From Allodiplogaster sudhausi (lineage: Eukaryota > Nematoda > Chromadorea > Rhabditida > Diplogasteridae), in assembly GCA_945643635.1 (NCBI GenBank), contig CALZFC010000027.1:4771001-4835000 (forward strand): a stretch of 64,000 bases of DNA. The letters run 5' to 3'. How positions within the stretch are numbered: the stretch's first letter is position 1; every line of letters begins with the position of its first letter. This document shows, piece after piece, positions 52,083-64,000 of this stretch. Both the position numbers and the translations under genes were made by a program. A model generated the notes under the pieces. The model worked only from the letters and a program-made list of their open reading frames with translations. It ran no database searches and had not been told where the DNA came from.

Positions 52083-54489
52083 TTACAGATTACAGATTAC
52101 AGATTACACAGATTACACAGGTTACAGATTACAGATTTCACAGATTACAGATTACAGATTACACAGATTACACCGATTACACAGGTTACTGATTACAGAT
52201 TACAGATTACACAGATTACAGATTACGCAGATTACAGATTACACAGATTACACAGGTTACAGATTACAGATTACAGATTACAGATTACACAGATTACACA
52301 GATTACAGACTACCGATTACACAGATTACAGATTATACAGATTACAGTTTACACAGATTACAGATTACAGATTACACAGATTACAGATTACAGATTACAG
52401 ATTACACAGATTACAGATTACAGATTACAGATTACACAGATTACACAGATTACACAGGTTACAGATTACAGATTACACAGATTACACAGATTACAGATTA
52501 CAGATTACAGATTACACAGATTACACAGGTTACAGATTACAGATTTCACAGATTACAGATTACAGATTACACAGATTACACAGATTACACAGGTTACTGA
52601 TTACAGATTATAGATTACACAGATTACAGATTACACAGATTACAGATTACACAGATTACACAGGTTACAGATTACAGATTACAGATTACAGATTACACAG
52701 ATTACACAGATTACAGACTACCGATTACACAGATTACAGATTATACAGATTACAGTTTACACAGATTACAGATTACAGATTACACAGATTAGAGATTAGA
52801 GATTACAGATTACACAGATTACAGATTACAGATTACACAGATTACACAGATTACACAAGTTACAGATTACAGATTACAGATTACACAGGTTACAGATTAC
52901 AGATTACACAGATTACAGATTACACAGATTACACAGGTTACAGATAATAGATTACAGATTACACAGATTACAGATTACAGATTACACAGGTTGCAGATTA
53001 CACAGATTACAGATTACACAGATTACACAGGTTACAGATTACAGATTACAGATTACACAGATTACAGATTACACAGATTACAGATTACAGATTACAGATT
53101 ACACAGATTACACAGATTACACAGGTTACTGATAACAGATTACAGATTACACAGATTACACAAATTACAGATTACACAGATTACACAGGTTACAGATTAC
53201 AGATTTCACAGATCACAGATTACAGATTACACAGATTACACAGATTACACAGGTTACTGATTACAGATTACAGATTACACAGATTACAGATTACACAGAT
53301 TACAGATTACACAGATTACACAGGTTACAGATTACAGATTACAGATTACAGATTACACAGATTACACAGATTACAGACTACCGATTACACAGATTACAGA
53401 TTACAGATTACACAGATTAGAGATTACAGATTACAGATTACACAGATTACAGATTATAGATTACAGATTACACAGATTACACAGGTTACAGATTACAGAT
53501 TACAGATTACACAGGTTACAGATTACAGATTACACAGATTACAGATTACACAGATTACACAGGTTACAGATTACAGATTACACAGATTACAGATTACAGA
53601 TTACACAGATTACAGATTACACAGTTTACAGATTACAGATTACAGATTACACAGATTACACAGATTACAGATTACAGATTACAGATTACACAGATTACAC
53701 AGGTTACAGATTACAGATTTCACAGATTACAGATTACAGATTACACAGATTACACCGATTACACAGGTTACTGATTACAGATTACAGATTACACAGATTA
53801 CACAGATTACAGATTACAGATTACAGATTACACAGATTACACAGGTTACAGATTACAGATTTCACAGATTACAGATTACAGATTACACAGATTACACCGA
53901 TTACACAGGTTACTGATTACAGATTACAGATTACACAGATTACAGATTACGCAGATTACAGATTACACAGATTACACAGGTTACAGATTACAGATTACAG
54001 ATTACAGATTACACAGATTACACAGATTACAGACTACCGATTACACAGATTACAGATTATACAGATTACAGTTTACACAGATTACAGATTACAGATTACA
54101 CAGATTACAGATTACAGATTACAGATTACACAGATTACAGATTACAGATTACAGATTACACAGATTACACAGATTACATAGGTTACAGATTACAGATTAC
54201 ACAGATTACACAGATTACAGATTACAGATTACAGATTACACAGATTACACAGGTTACAGATTACAGATTTCACAGATTACAGATTACAGATTACACAGAT
54301 TACACAGATTACACAGGTTACTGATTACAGATTATAGATTACACAGATTACAGATTACACAGATTACAGATTACACAGATTACACAGGTTACAGATTACA
54401 GATTACAGATTACAGATTACACAGATTACACAGATTACAGACTACCGATTACACAGATTACAGATTATACAGATTACAGTTTACACAGA

Positions 54490-57400
54490 TTACAGATTAC
54501 AGATTACACAGATTAGAGATTAGAGATTACAGATTACACAGATTACAGATTACAGATTACACAGATTACACAGATTACACAAGTTACAGATTACAGATTA
54601 CAGATTACACAGGTTACAGATTACAGATTACACAGATTACAGATTACACAGATTACACAGGTTACAGATAATAGATTACAGATTACACAGATTACAGATT
54701 ACAGATTACACAGGTTGCAGATTACACAGATTACAGATTACAGATTACAGATTACACAGATTACACAGATTACACAAGTTACAGATTACAGATTACAGAT
54801 TACACAGGTTACAGATTACAGATTACACAGATTACAGATTACACAGATTTCACAGGTTACAGATAATAGATTACAGATTACACAGATTACAGATTACAGA
54901 TTACACAGGTTGCAGATTACACAGATTACAGATTACACAGATTACACAGGTTACAGATTACAGATTACAGATTACACAGATTACAGATTACACAGATTAC
55001 AGATTACAGATTACAGATTACACAGATTACACAGATTACACAGGTTACTGATAACAGATTACAGATTACACAGATTACACAAATTACAGATTACACAGAT
55101 TACACAGGTTACAGATTACAGATTTCACAGATCACAGATTACAGATTACACAGATTACACAGATTACACAGGTTACTGATTACAGATTACAGATTACACA
55201 GATTACAGATTACACAGATTACAGATTACACAGATTACACAGGTTACAGATTACAGATTACAGATTACAGATTACACAGATTACACAGATTACAGACTAC
55301 CGATTACACAGATTACAGATTACAGATTACACAGATTAGAGATTACAGATTACAGATTATACAGATTACAGATTATAGATTACAGATTACACAGATTACA
55401 CAGGTTACAGATTACAGATTACAGATTACACAGGTTACAGATTACAGATTACACAGATTACAGATTACACAGATTACACAGGTTACAGATTACAGATTAC
55501 ACAGATTACAGATTACAGATTACACAGATTACAGATTACACAGTTTACAGATTACAGATTACAGATTACACAGATTACACAGATTACAGATTACAGATTA
55601 CAGATTACACAGATTACACAGGTTACAGATTACAGATTTCACAGATTACAGATTACAGATTACACAGATTACACCGATTACACAGGTTACTGATTACAGA
55701 TTACAGATTACACAGATTACACAGATTACAGATTACAGATTACAGATTACACAGATTACACAGGTTACAGATTACAGATTTCACAGATTACAGATTACAG
55801 ATTACACAGATTACACCGATTACACAGGTTACTGATTACAGATTACAGATTACACAGATTACAGATTACGCAGATTACAGATTACACAGATTACACAGGT
55901 TACAGATTACAGATTACAGATTACAGATTACACAGATTACACAGATTACAGACTACCGATTACACAGATTACAGATTATACAGATTACAGTTTACACAGA
56001 TTACAGATTACAGATTACACAGATTACAGATTACAGATTACAGATTACACAGATTACAGATTACAGATTACAGATTACACAGATTACACAGATTACACAG
56101 GTTACAGATTACAGATTACACAGATTACACAGATTACAGATTACAGATTACAGATTACACAGATTACACAGGTTACAGATTACAGATTTCACAGATTACA
56201 GATTACAGATTACACAGATTACACAGATTACACAGGTTACTGATTACAGATTATAGATTACACAGATTACAGATTACACAGATTACAGATTACACAGATT
56301 ACACAGGTTACAGATTACAGATTACAGATTACAGATTACACAGATTACACAGATTACAGACTACCGATTACACAGATTACAGATTATACAGATTACAGTT
56401 TACACAGATTACAGATTACAGATTACACAGATTAGAGATTAGAGATTACAGATTACACAGATTACAGATTACAGATTACACAGATTACACAGATTACACA
56501 AGTTACAGATTACAGATTACAGATTACACAGGTTACAGATTACAGATTACACAGATTACAGATTACACAGATTACACAGGTTACAGATAATAGATTACAG
56601 ATTACACAGATTACAGATTACAGATTACACAGGTTGCAGATTACACAGATTACAGATTACACAGATTACACAGGTTACAGATTACAGATTACAGATTACA
56701 CAGATTACAGATTACACAGATTACAGATTACAGATTACAGATTACACAGATTACACAGATTACACAGGTTACTGATAACAGATTACAGATTACACAGATT
56801 ACACAAATTACAGATTACACAGATTACAGATTACACAGATTACACAGGTTACAGATTACAGATTACAGATTACACAGATTACACAGATTACAGACTACCG
56901 ATTACACAGATTACAGATTATACAGATTACAGATTACATATTACACAGATTACAGACTACAGATTACATAGATTTCAGATTACAGATTACACAGATTACA
57001 GATTACAGGTCACAGATTACACAGATTACAGATTACACAGATTACAGATTACACAGATTACAGATTACAGATTACACAGGTTGCAGATTACACAGATTAC
57101 AGATTACACAGATTACACAGGTTACAGATTACAGATTACAGATTACACAGATTACAGATTACAGATTACACAGATTACAGCTTACACAGTTTACAGATTA
57201 CAGATTACAGATTACACAGATTACACAGATTACAGATTACAGATTACAGATTACACAGATTACACAGGTTACAGATTACATATTACACAGATTACAGACT
57301 ACAGATTACATAGATTTCAGATTACAGATTACACAGATTACAGATTACAGGTCACAGATTACACAGATTACAGATTACACAGATCACAGATTACACAGAT

Positions 57401-58350
57401 TACAGATTACAGATTACACAGGTTGCAGATTACACAGATTACAGATTACACAGATTACACAGGTTACAGATTACAGATTACAGATTACACAGATTACAGA
57501 TTACAGATTACACAGATTACAGCTTACACAGTTTACAGATTACAGATTACAGATTACACAGATTACACAGATTACAGATTACAGATTACAGATTACACAG
57601 ATTACACAGGTTACAGATTACAGATTTCACAGATTACAGATTACAGATTACACAGATTACACAGATTACACAGGTTACTGATTACAGATTACAGATTACA
57701 CAGATTACAGATTACACAGATTACAGATTACACAGATTACACAGGTTACAGATTACAGATTACAGATTACAGATTACACAGATTACATAGATTACAGACT
57801 ACCGATTACACAGATTACAGATTATACAGATTACAGTTTACACAGATTACAGATTACAGATTACACAGATTACAGATTACAGATTACAGATTACACAGAT
57901 TACAGATTACAGATTACAGATTACACAGATTACACAGATTACACATTTTACAGATTACAGATTACAGATTACACAGGTTACAGATTACAGATTACACAGA
58001 TTACAGATTACACAGATTACACAGATTACACAGGTTACAGATTATAGATTACAGATTACACAGATTACAGATTACAGATTACACAGGTTGCAGATTACAC
58101 AGATTACACAGGTTACAGATTACAGATTACAGATTACAGATTACAGATTACACAGATTACATAGATTACAGACTACCGATTACACAGATTACAGATTATA
58201 CAGATTACAGTTTACACAGATTACAGATTACAGATTACACAGATTACAGATTACAGATTACACAGGTTACAGATTACAGATTACACAGATTACAGATTAC
58301 ACAGATTACACAGATTACACAGGTTACAGATTATAGATTACAGGTTACAC
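54490..58350 (+). repeat. Higher-order block C, first copy of a ~3,866-bp tandem pair
   Basis: Stretches recur at an offset of 3,866 bp (56,634 and 60,500; 58,088 and 61,954; ATTACGCAG at 55,867 and 59,733). In the first few hundred bases the offset is 3,841, showing a 25-bp indel. The marker GATTAGAGATTAG opens both copies (54,511 and 58,352). A further internal offset of 1,724 bp (54,910 to 56,634) is present. Confidence 0.82.
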
Positions 58351-61300
58351 AGATTAGAGATTAGAGATTACAGATTACACAGATTACAGATTACAGATTA
58401 CACAGATTACACAGATTACACAAGTTACAGATTACAGATTACAGATTACACAGGTTACAGATTACAGATTACACAGATTACAGATTACACAGATTACACA
58501 GGTTACAGATAATAGATTACAGATTACACAGATTACAGATTACAGATTACACAGGTTGCAGATTACACAGATTACAGATTACACAGATTACACAGGTTAC
58601 AGATTACAGATTACAGATTACACAGATTACACAGATTACACAAGTTACAGATTACAGATTACAGATTACACAGGTTACAGATTACAGATTACACAGATTA
58701 CAGATTACACAGATTACACAGGTTACAGATAATAGATTACAGATTACACAGATTACAGATTACAGATTACACAGGTTGCAGATTACACAGATTACAGATT
58801 ACACAGATTACACAGGTTACAGATTACAGATTACAGATTACACAGATTACAGATTACACAGATTACAGATTACAGATTACAGATTACACAGATTACACAG
58901 ATTACACAGGTTACTGATAACAGATTACAGATTACACAGATTACACAAATTACAGATTACACAGATTACACAGGTTACAGATTACAGATTTCACAGATCA
59001 CAGATTACAGATTACACAGATTACACAGATTACACAGGTTACTGATTACAGATTACAGATTACACAGATTACAGATTACACAGATTACAGATTACACAGA
59101 TTACACAGGTTACAGATTACAGATTACAGATTACAGATTACACAGATTACACAGATTACAGACTACCGATTACACAGATTACAGATTACAGATTACACAG
59201 ATTAGAGATTACAGATTACAGATTATACAGATTACAGATTATAGATTACAGATTACACAGATTACACAGGTTACAGATTACAGATTACAGATTACACAGG
59301 TTACAGATTACAGATTACACAGATTACAGATTACACAGATTACACAGGTTACAGATTACAGATTACACAGATTACAGATTACAGATTACACAGATTACAG
59401 ATTACACAGTTTACAGATTACAGATTACAGATTACACAGATTACACAGATTACAGATTACAGATTACAGATTACACAGATTACACAGGTTACAGATTACA
59501 GATTTCACAGATTACAGATTACAGATTACACAGATTACACCGATTACACAGGTTACTGATTACAGATTACAGATTACACAGATTACACAGATTACAGATT
59601 ACAGATTACAGATTACACAGATTACACAGGTTACAGATTACAGATTTCACAGATTACAGATTACAGATTACACAGATTACACCGATTACACAGGTTACTG
59701 ATTACAGATTACAGATTACACAGATTACAGATTACGCAGATTACAGATTACACAGATTACACAGGTTACAGATTACAGATTACAGATTACAGATTACACA
59801 GATTACACAGATTACAGACTACCGATTACACAGATTACAGATTATACAGATTACAGTTTACACAGATTACAGATTACAGATTACACAGATTACAGATTAC
59901 AGATTACAGATTACACAGATTACAGATTACAGATTACAGATTACACAGATTACACAGATTACACAGGTTACAGATTACAGATTACACAGATTACACAGAT
60001 TACAGATTACAGATTACAGATTACACAGATTACACAGGTTACAGATTACAGATTTCACAGATTACAGATTACAGATTACACAGATTACACAGATTACACA
60101 GGTTACTGATTACAGATTATAGATTACACAGATTACAGATTACACAGATTACAGATTACACAGATTACACAGGTTACAGATTACAGATTACAGATTACAG
60201 ATTACACAGATTACACAGATTACAGACTACCGATTACACAGATTACAGATTATACAGATTACAGTTTACACAGATTACAGATTACAGATTACACAGATTA
60301 GAGATTAGAGATTACAGATTACACAGATTACAGATTACAGATTACACAGATTACACAGATTACACAAGTTACAGATTACAGATTACAGATTACACAGGTT
60401 ACAGATTACAGATTACACAGATTACAGATTACACAGATTACACAGGTTACAGATAATAGATTACAGATTACACAGATTACAGATTACAGATTACACAGGT
60501 TGCAGATTACACAGATTACAGATTACACAGATTACACAGGTTACAGATTACAGATTACAGATTACACAGATTACAGATTACACAGATTACAGATTACAGA
60601 TTACAGATTACACAGATTACACAGATTACACAGGTTACTGATAACAGATTACAGATTACACAGATTACACAAATTACAGATTACACAGATTACAGATTAC
60701 ACAGATTACACAGGTTACAGATTACAGATTACAGATTACACAGATTACACAGATTACAGACTACCGATTACACAGATTACAGATTATACAGATTACAGAT
60801 TACATATTACACAGATTACAGACTACAGATTACATAGATTTCAGATTACAGATTACACAGATTACAGATTACAGGTCACAGATTACACAGATTACAGATT
60901 ACACAGATTACAGATTACACAGATTACAGATTACAGATTACACAGGTTGCAGATTACACAGATTACAGATTACACAGATTACACAGGTTACAGATTACAG
61001 ATTACAGATTACACAGATTACAGATTACAGATTACACAGATTACAGCTTACACAGTTTACAGATTACAGATTACAGATTACACAGATTACACAGATTACA
61101 GATTACAGATTACAGATTACACAGATTACACAGGTTACAGATTACATATTACACAGATTACAGACTACAGATTACATAGATTTCAGATTACAGATTACAC
61201 AGATTACAGATTACAGGTCACAGATTACACAGATTACAGATTACACAGATCACAGATTACACAGATTACAGATTACAGATTACACAGGTTGCAGATTACA

Positions 61301-62220
61301 CAGATTACAGATTACACAGATTGCACAGGTTACAGATTACAGATTACAGATTACACAGATTACAGATTACAGATTACACAGATTACAGCTTACACAGTTT
61401 ACAGATTACAGATTACAGATTACACAGATTACACAGATTACAGATTACAGATTACAGATTACACAGATTACACAGGTTACAGATTACAGATTTCACAGAT
61501 TACAGATTACAGATTACACAGATTACACAGATTACACAGGTTACTGATTACAGATTACAGATTACACAGATTACAGATTACACAGATTACAGATTACACA
61601 GATTACACAGGTTACAGATTACAGATTACAGATTACAGATTACACAGATTACATAGATTACAGACTACCGATTACACAGATTACAGATTATACAGATTAC
61701 AGTTTACACAGATTACAGATTACAGATTACACAGATTACAGATTACAGATTACAGATTACACAGATTACAGATTACAGATTACAGATTACACAGATTACA
61801 CAGATTACACATTTTACAGATTACAGATTACAGATTACACAGGTTACAGATTACAGATTACACAGATTACAGATTACACAGATTACACAGATTACACAGG
61901 TTACAGATTATAGATTACAGATTACACAGATTACAGATTACAGATTACACAGGTTGCAGATTACACAGATTACACAGGTTACAGATTACAGATTACAGAT
62001 TACAGATTACAGATTACACAGATTACATAGATTACAGACTACCGATTACACAGATTACAGATTATACAGATTACAGTTTACACAGATTACAGATTACAGA
62101 TTACACAGATTACAGATTACAGATTACACAGGTTACAGATTACAGATTACACAGATTACAGATTACACAGATTACACAGATTACACAGGTTACAGATTAT
62201 AGATTACAGGTTACACAGAT
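58351..62220 (+). repeat. Higher-order block C, second copy of a ~3,866-bp tandem pair
   Basis: Directly follows the first copy. Alignment with 54,490-58,350 breaks near 62,220. The internal 1,724-bp offset is also present here (58,776 to 60,500). Confidence 0.82.
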
Positions 62221-64000
62221 TACAGATTACAGATTACACAGATTACACAGGTTACACATTACATATTTCACAGATTACAGATTACAGATTACACAGGTTG
62301 CAGATTACACAGATTACAGATTACACAGATTACACAGGTTACAGATTACAGATTACAGATTACACAGATTACAGATTACAGATTACACAGATTACAGATT
62401 ACACAGTTTACAGATTACAGATTACAGATTACACAGATTACACAGATTACACAGGTTACAGATTATAGATTACAGATTACACAGATTACAGATTACAGAT
62501 TACACAGATTACACAGGTTACAGATTACAGATTACAGATTACACAGATTACACAGATTACAGACTACCGATTACACAGATTACAGATTATACAGATTACA
62601 GTTTACACAGATTACAGATTACAGATTACACAGGTTGCAGATTACACAGATTACAGATTACACAGATTACACAGGTCACAGATTACAGATTACAGATTAC
62701 ACAGATTACAGATTACACAGTTTACAGATTACAGATTACAGATTACACAGATTACACAGATTACAGATTACAGATTACAGATTACACAGATTACACAGGT
62801 TACAGATTACAGATTTCACAGATTACAGATTACAGATTACACAGATTACACAGATTACACAGGTTACTGATTACAGATTACAGATTACACAGATTACAGA
62901 TTACACAGATTACAGATTACACAGATTACACAGGTTACAGATTACAGATTACAGATTACAGATTACACAGATTACACAGATTACAGACTACCGATTACAC
63001 AGATTACAGATTATACAGATTACAGTTTACACAGATTACAGATTACAGATTACACAGATTAGAGATTACAGATTACAGATTACACAGATTACAGATTATA
63101 GATTACAGATTACACAGATTACACAGGTTACAGATTACAGATTACAGATTACACAGGTTACAGATTACAGATTACACAGATTACAGATTACACAGATTAC
63201 ACAGATTACACAGGTTACAGATTATAGATTACAGATTACACAGGTTGCAGATTACACAGATTACAGATTACACAGATTACACAGGTTACAGATTACAGAT
63301 TACAGATTACACAGATTACAGATTACACAGATTACAGATTACACACATTACACAGGTTACAGATTACATATTTCACAGATTACAGATTACAGATTACACA
63401 GATTACACAGATTACACAGGTTACTGATAACAGATTACAGATTACACAGATTACACAAATTACAGATTACACAGATTACAGATTACATAGATTACACAGG
63501 TTACAGATTACAGATTACAGATTACACAGATTACACAGATTACAGACTACCGATTACACAGATAACAGATTATACAGATTACAGTTTACACAGATTACAG
63601 ATTAAAGATTACACAGATTACAGATCACAGATTACACAGATTACACAGGTTACAGATTACAGATTACATATTACACAGATTACAGACTACAGATTACATA
63701 GATTTCAGATTGCAGATTACACAGATTACAGATTACAGATTACAGATTACAGATTACAGATTACAGAGATTACAGAATACAGATTACACAGATTACAGAT
63801 TACAGATTACAGATTACACAGATTACAGATTACAGATTACACAGATTACAGATTACAGGTCACAGATTACACAGATTACAGATTACATAGATTATAGATT
63901 ACACAGATTACACAGATTACAGATTACACAGATTACAGATTACACAGATTACAGAATACACAGATTACAGATTACACAATTTACAGATTACACAGATTAC

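Larger units (their letters stand above)
29919..64000 (+). repeat. GATTACA/GATTACACA two-word satellite, more than 34 kb
   Basis: From 29,919 to the end of the window the DNA is an uninterrupted head-to-tail array of two words, GATTACA (7 bp) and GATTACACA (9 bp), in irregular order. Recurrent variants include CAGGTTAC, CAGTTTAC, CTGATTAC, AGATTTCAC, a GGTTGCAG form and a block reading GACTACCGATTACACAG followed by ATTATACAG and CAGTTTACACAG. No inversions, unique inserts or genes were seen. The order of long and short words and the variants repeat over hundreds to thousands of bases, so long higher-order blocks are layered on the short words. The right edge is not in the window. The array has no resemblance to the usual nematode telomere repeat TTAGGC. 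Confidence 0.97.

Noticed and set aside
29718..63897. Very long plus-strand open frames (up to 975 codons) made of QIT, TDY and RLH triplets
   Set aside because: Neither satellite word contains TAA, TAG or TGA in any junction on the plus strand, so frames stay open by composition. They end only at variant words, and the minus strand has TAA in every unit. No start context, domain or codon bias supports coding.
29919..64000. CRISPR array or telomere
   Set aside because: There are no unique spacers between repeats, the genome is eukaryotic, and the words differ from the nematode telomere repeat TTAGGC.

Overview
This window is nuclear DNA from a nematode, most likely a chromadorean or rhabditid. 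The evidence is a set of multi-exon genes with short introns, U-rich acceptors ending in CAG or TAG, and phases that agree across splice junctions. The gene families also fit: ShKT-domain secreted protein, zig-like two-immunoglobulin secreted protein, srsx-like chemoreceptors, and P-glycoprotein-type ABC transporter. Species cannot be told from sequence alone. Gene models were assembled by eye from reading frames, splice consensus and phase; no search was run.

Layout. (1) 1-8,460: a gene-poor tract full of GA and CT microsatellites that switch strand many times; no convincing gene. (2) 8,959-9,687 (minus): a possible small single-pass membrane protein with three exons. (3) 11,685-16,647 (plus): a secreted, Thr/Pro-rich, mucin-like protein ending in three ShKT domains. 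(4) 17,087-19,988 (minus): a complete six-exon, 244-residue zig-like protein, convergent with the ShKT gene. (5) About 19,060-28,050: a tandem segmental duplication. Each unit carries the 5' part of the zig-like gene (minus) and an srsx-like receptor gene (plus). Unit 1 holds the intact zig-like gene and receptor 1 (22,444-23,991), and carries a 410-bp hAT-like MITE at 21,081-21,490 with an 8-bp target duplication. Unit 2 holds a truncated zig-like pseudogene (about 24,508-25,060) and an intact receptor 2 (26,258-27,628). (6) 28,818-29,832 (plus): five exons of the second half of a P-glycoprotein-type ABC transporter, stopping inside the Walker A motif. (7) 29,919-64,000 (window end): more than 34 kb of one satellite made of two words, GATTACA (7 bp) and GATTACACA (9 bp), with nested long-range duplications.

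The genes do not form one pathway. Secreted ShKT and Ig proteins sit beside two chemoreceptor paralogues and a xenobiotic-efflux-type transporter fragment, which is typical of fast-evolving nematode chromosome arms. The most striking signals are the giant GATTACA satellite beginning inside what looks like an ABC-transporter intron, its nested tandem amplifications (offsets near 4,765, 1,780 and 3,866 bp), and the duplication that copied a receptor gene while breaking its immunoglobulin neighbour.
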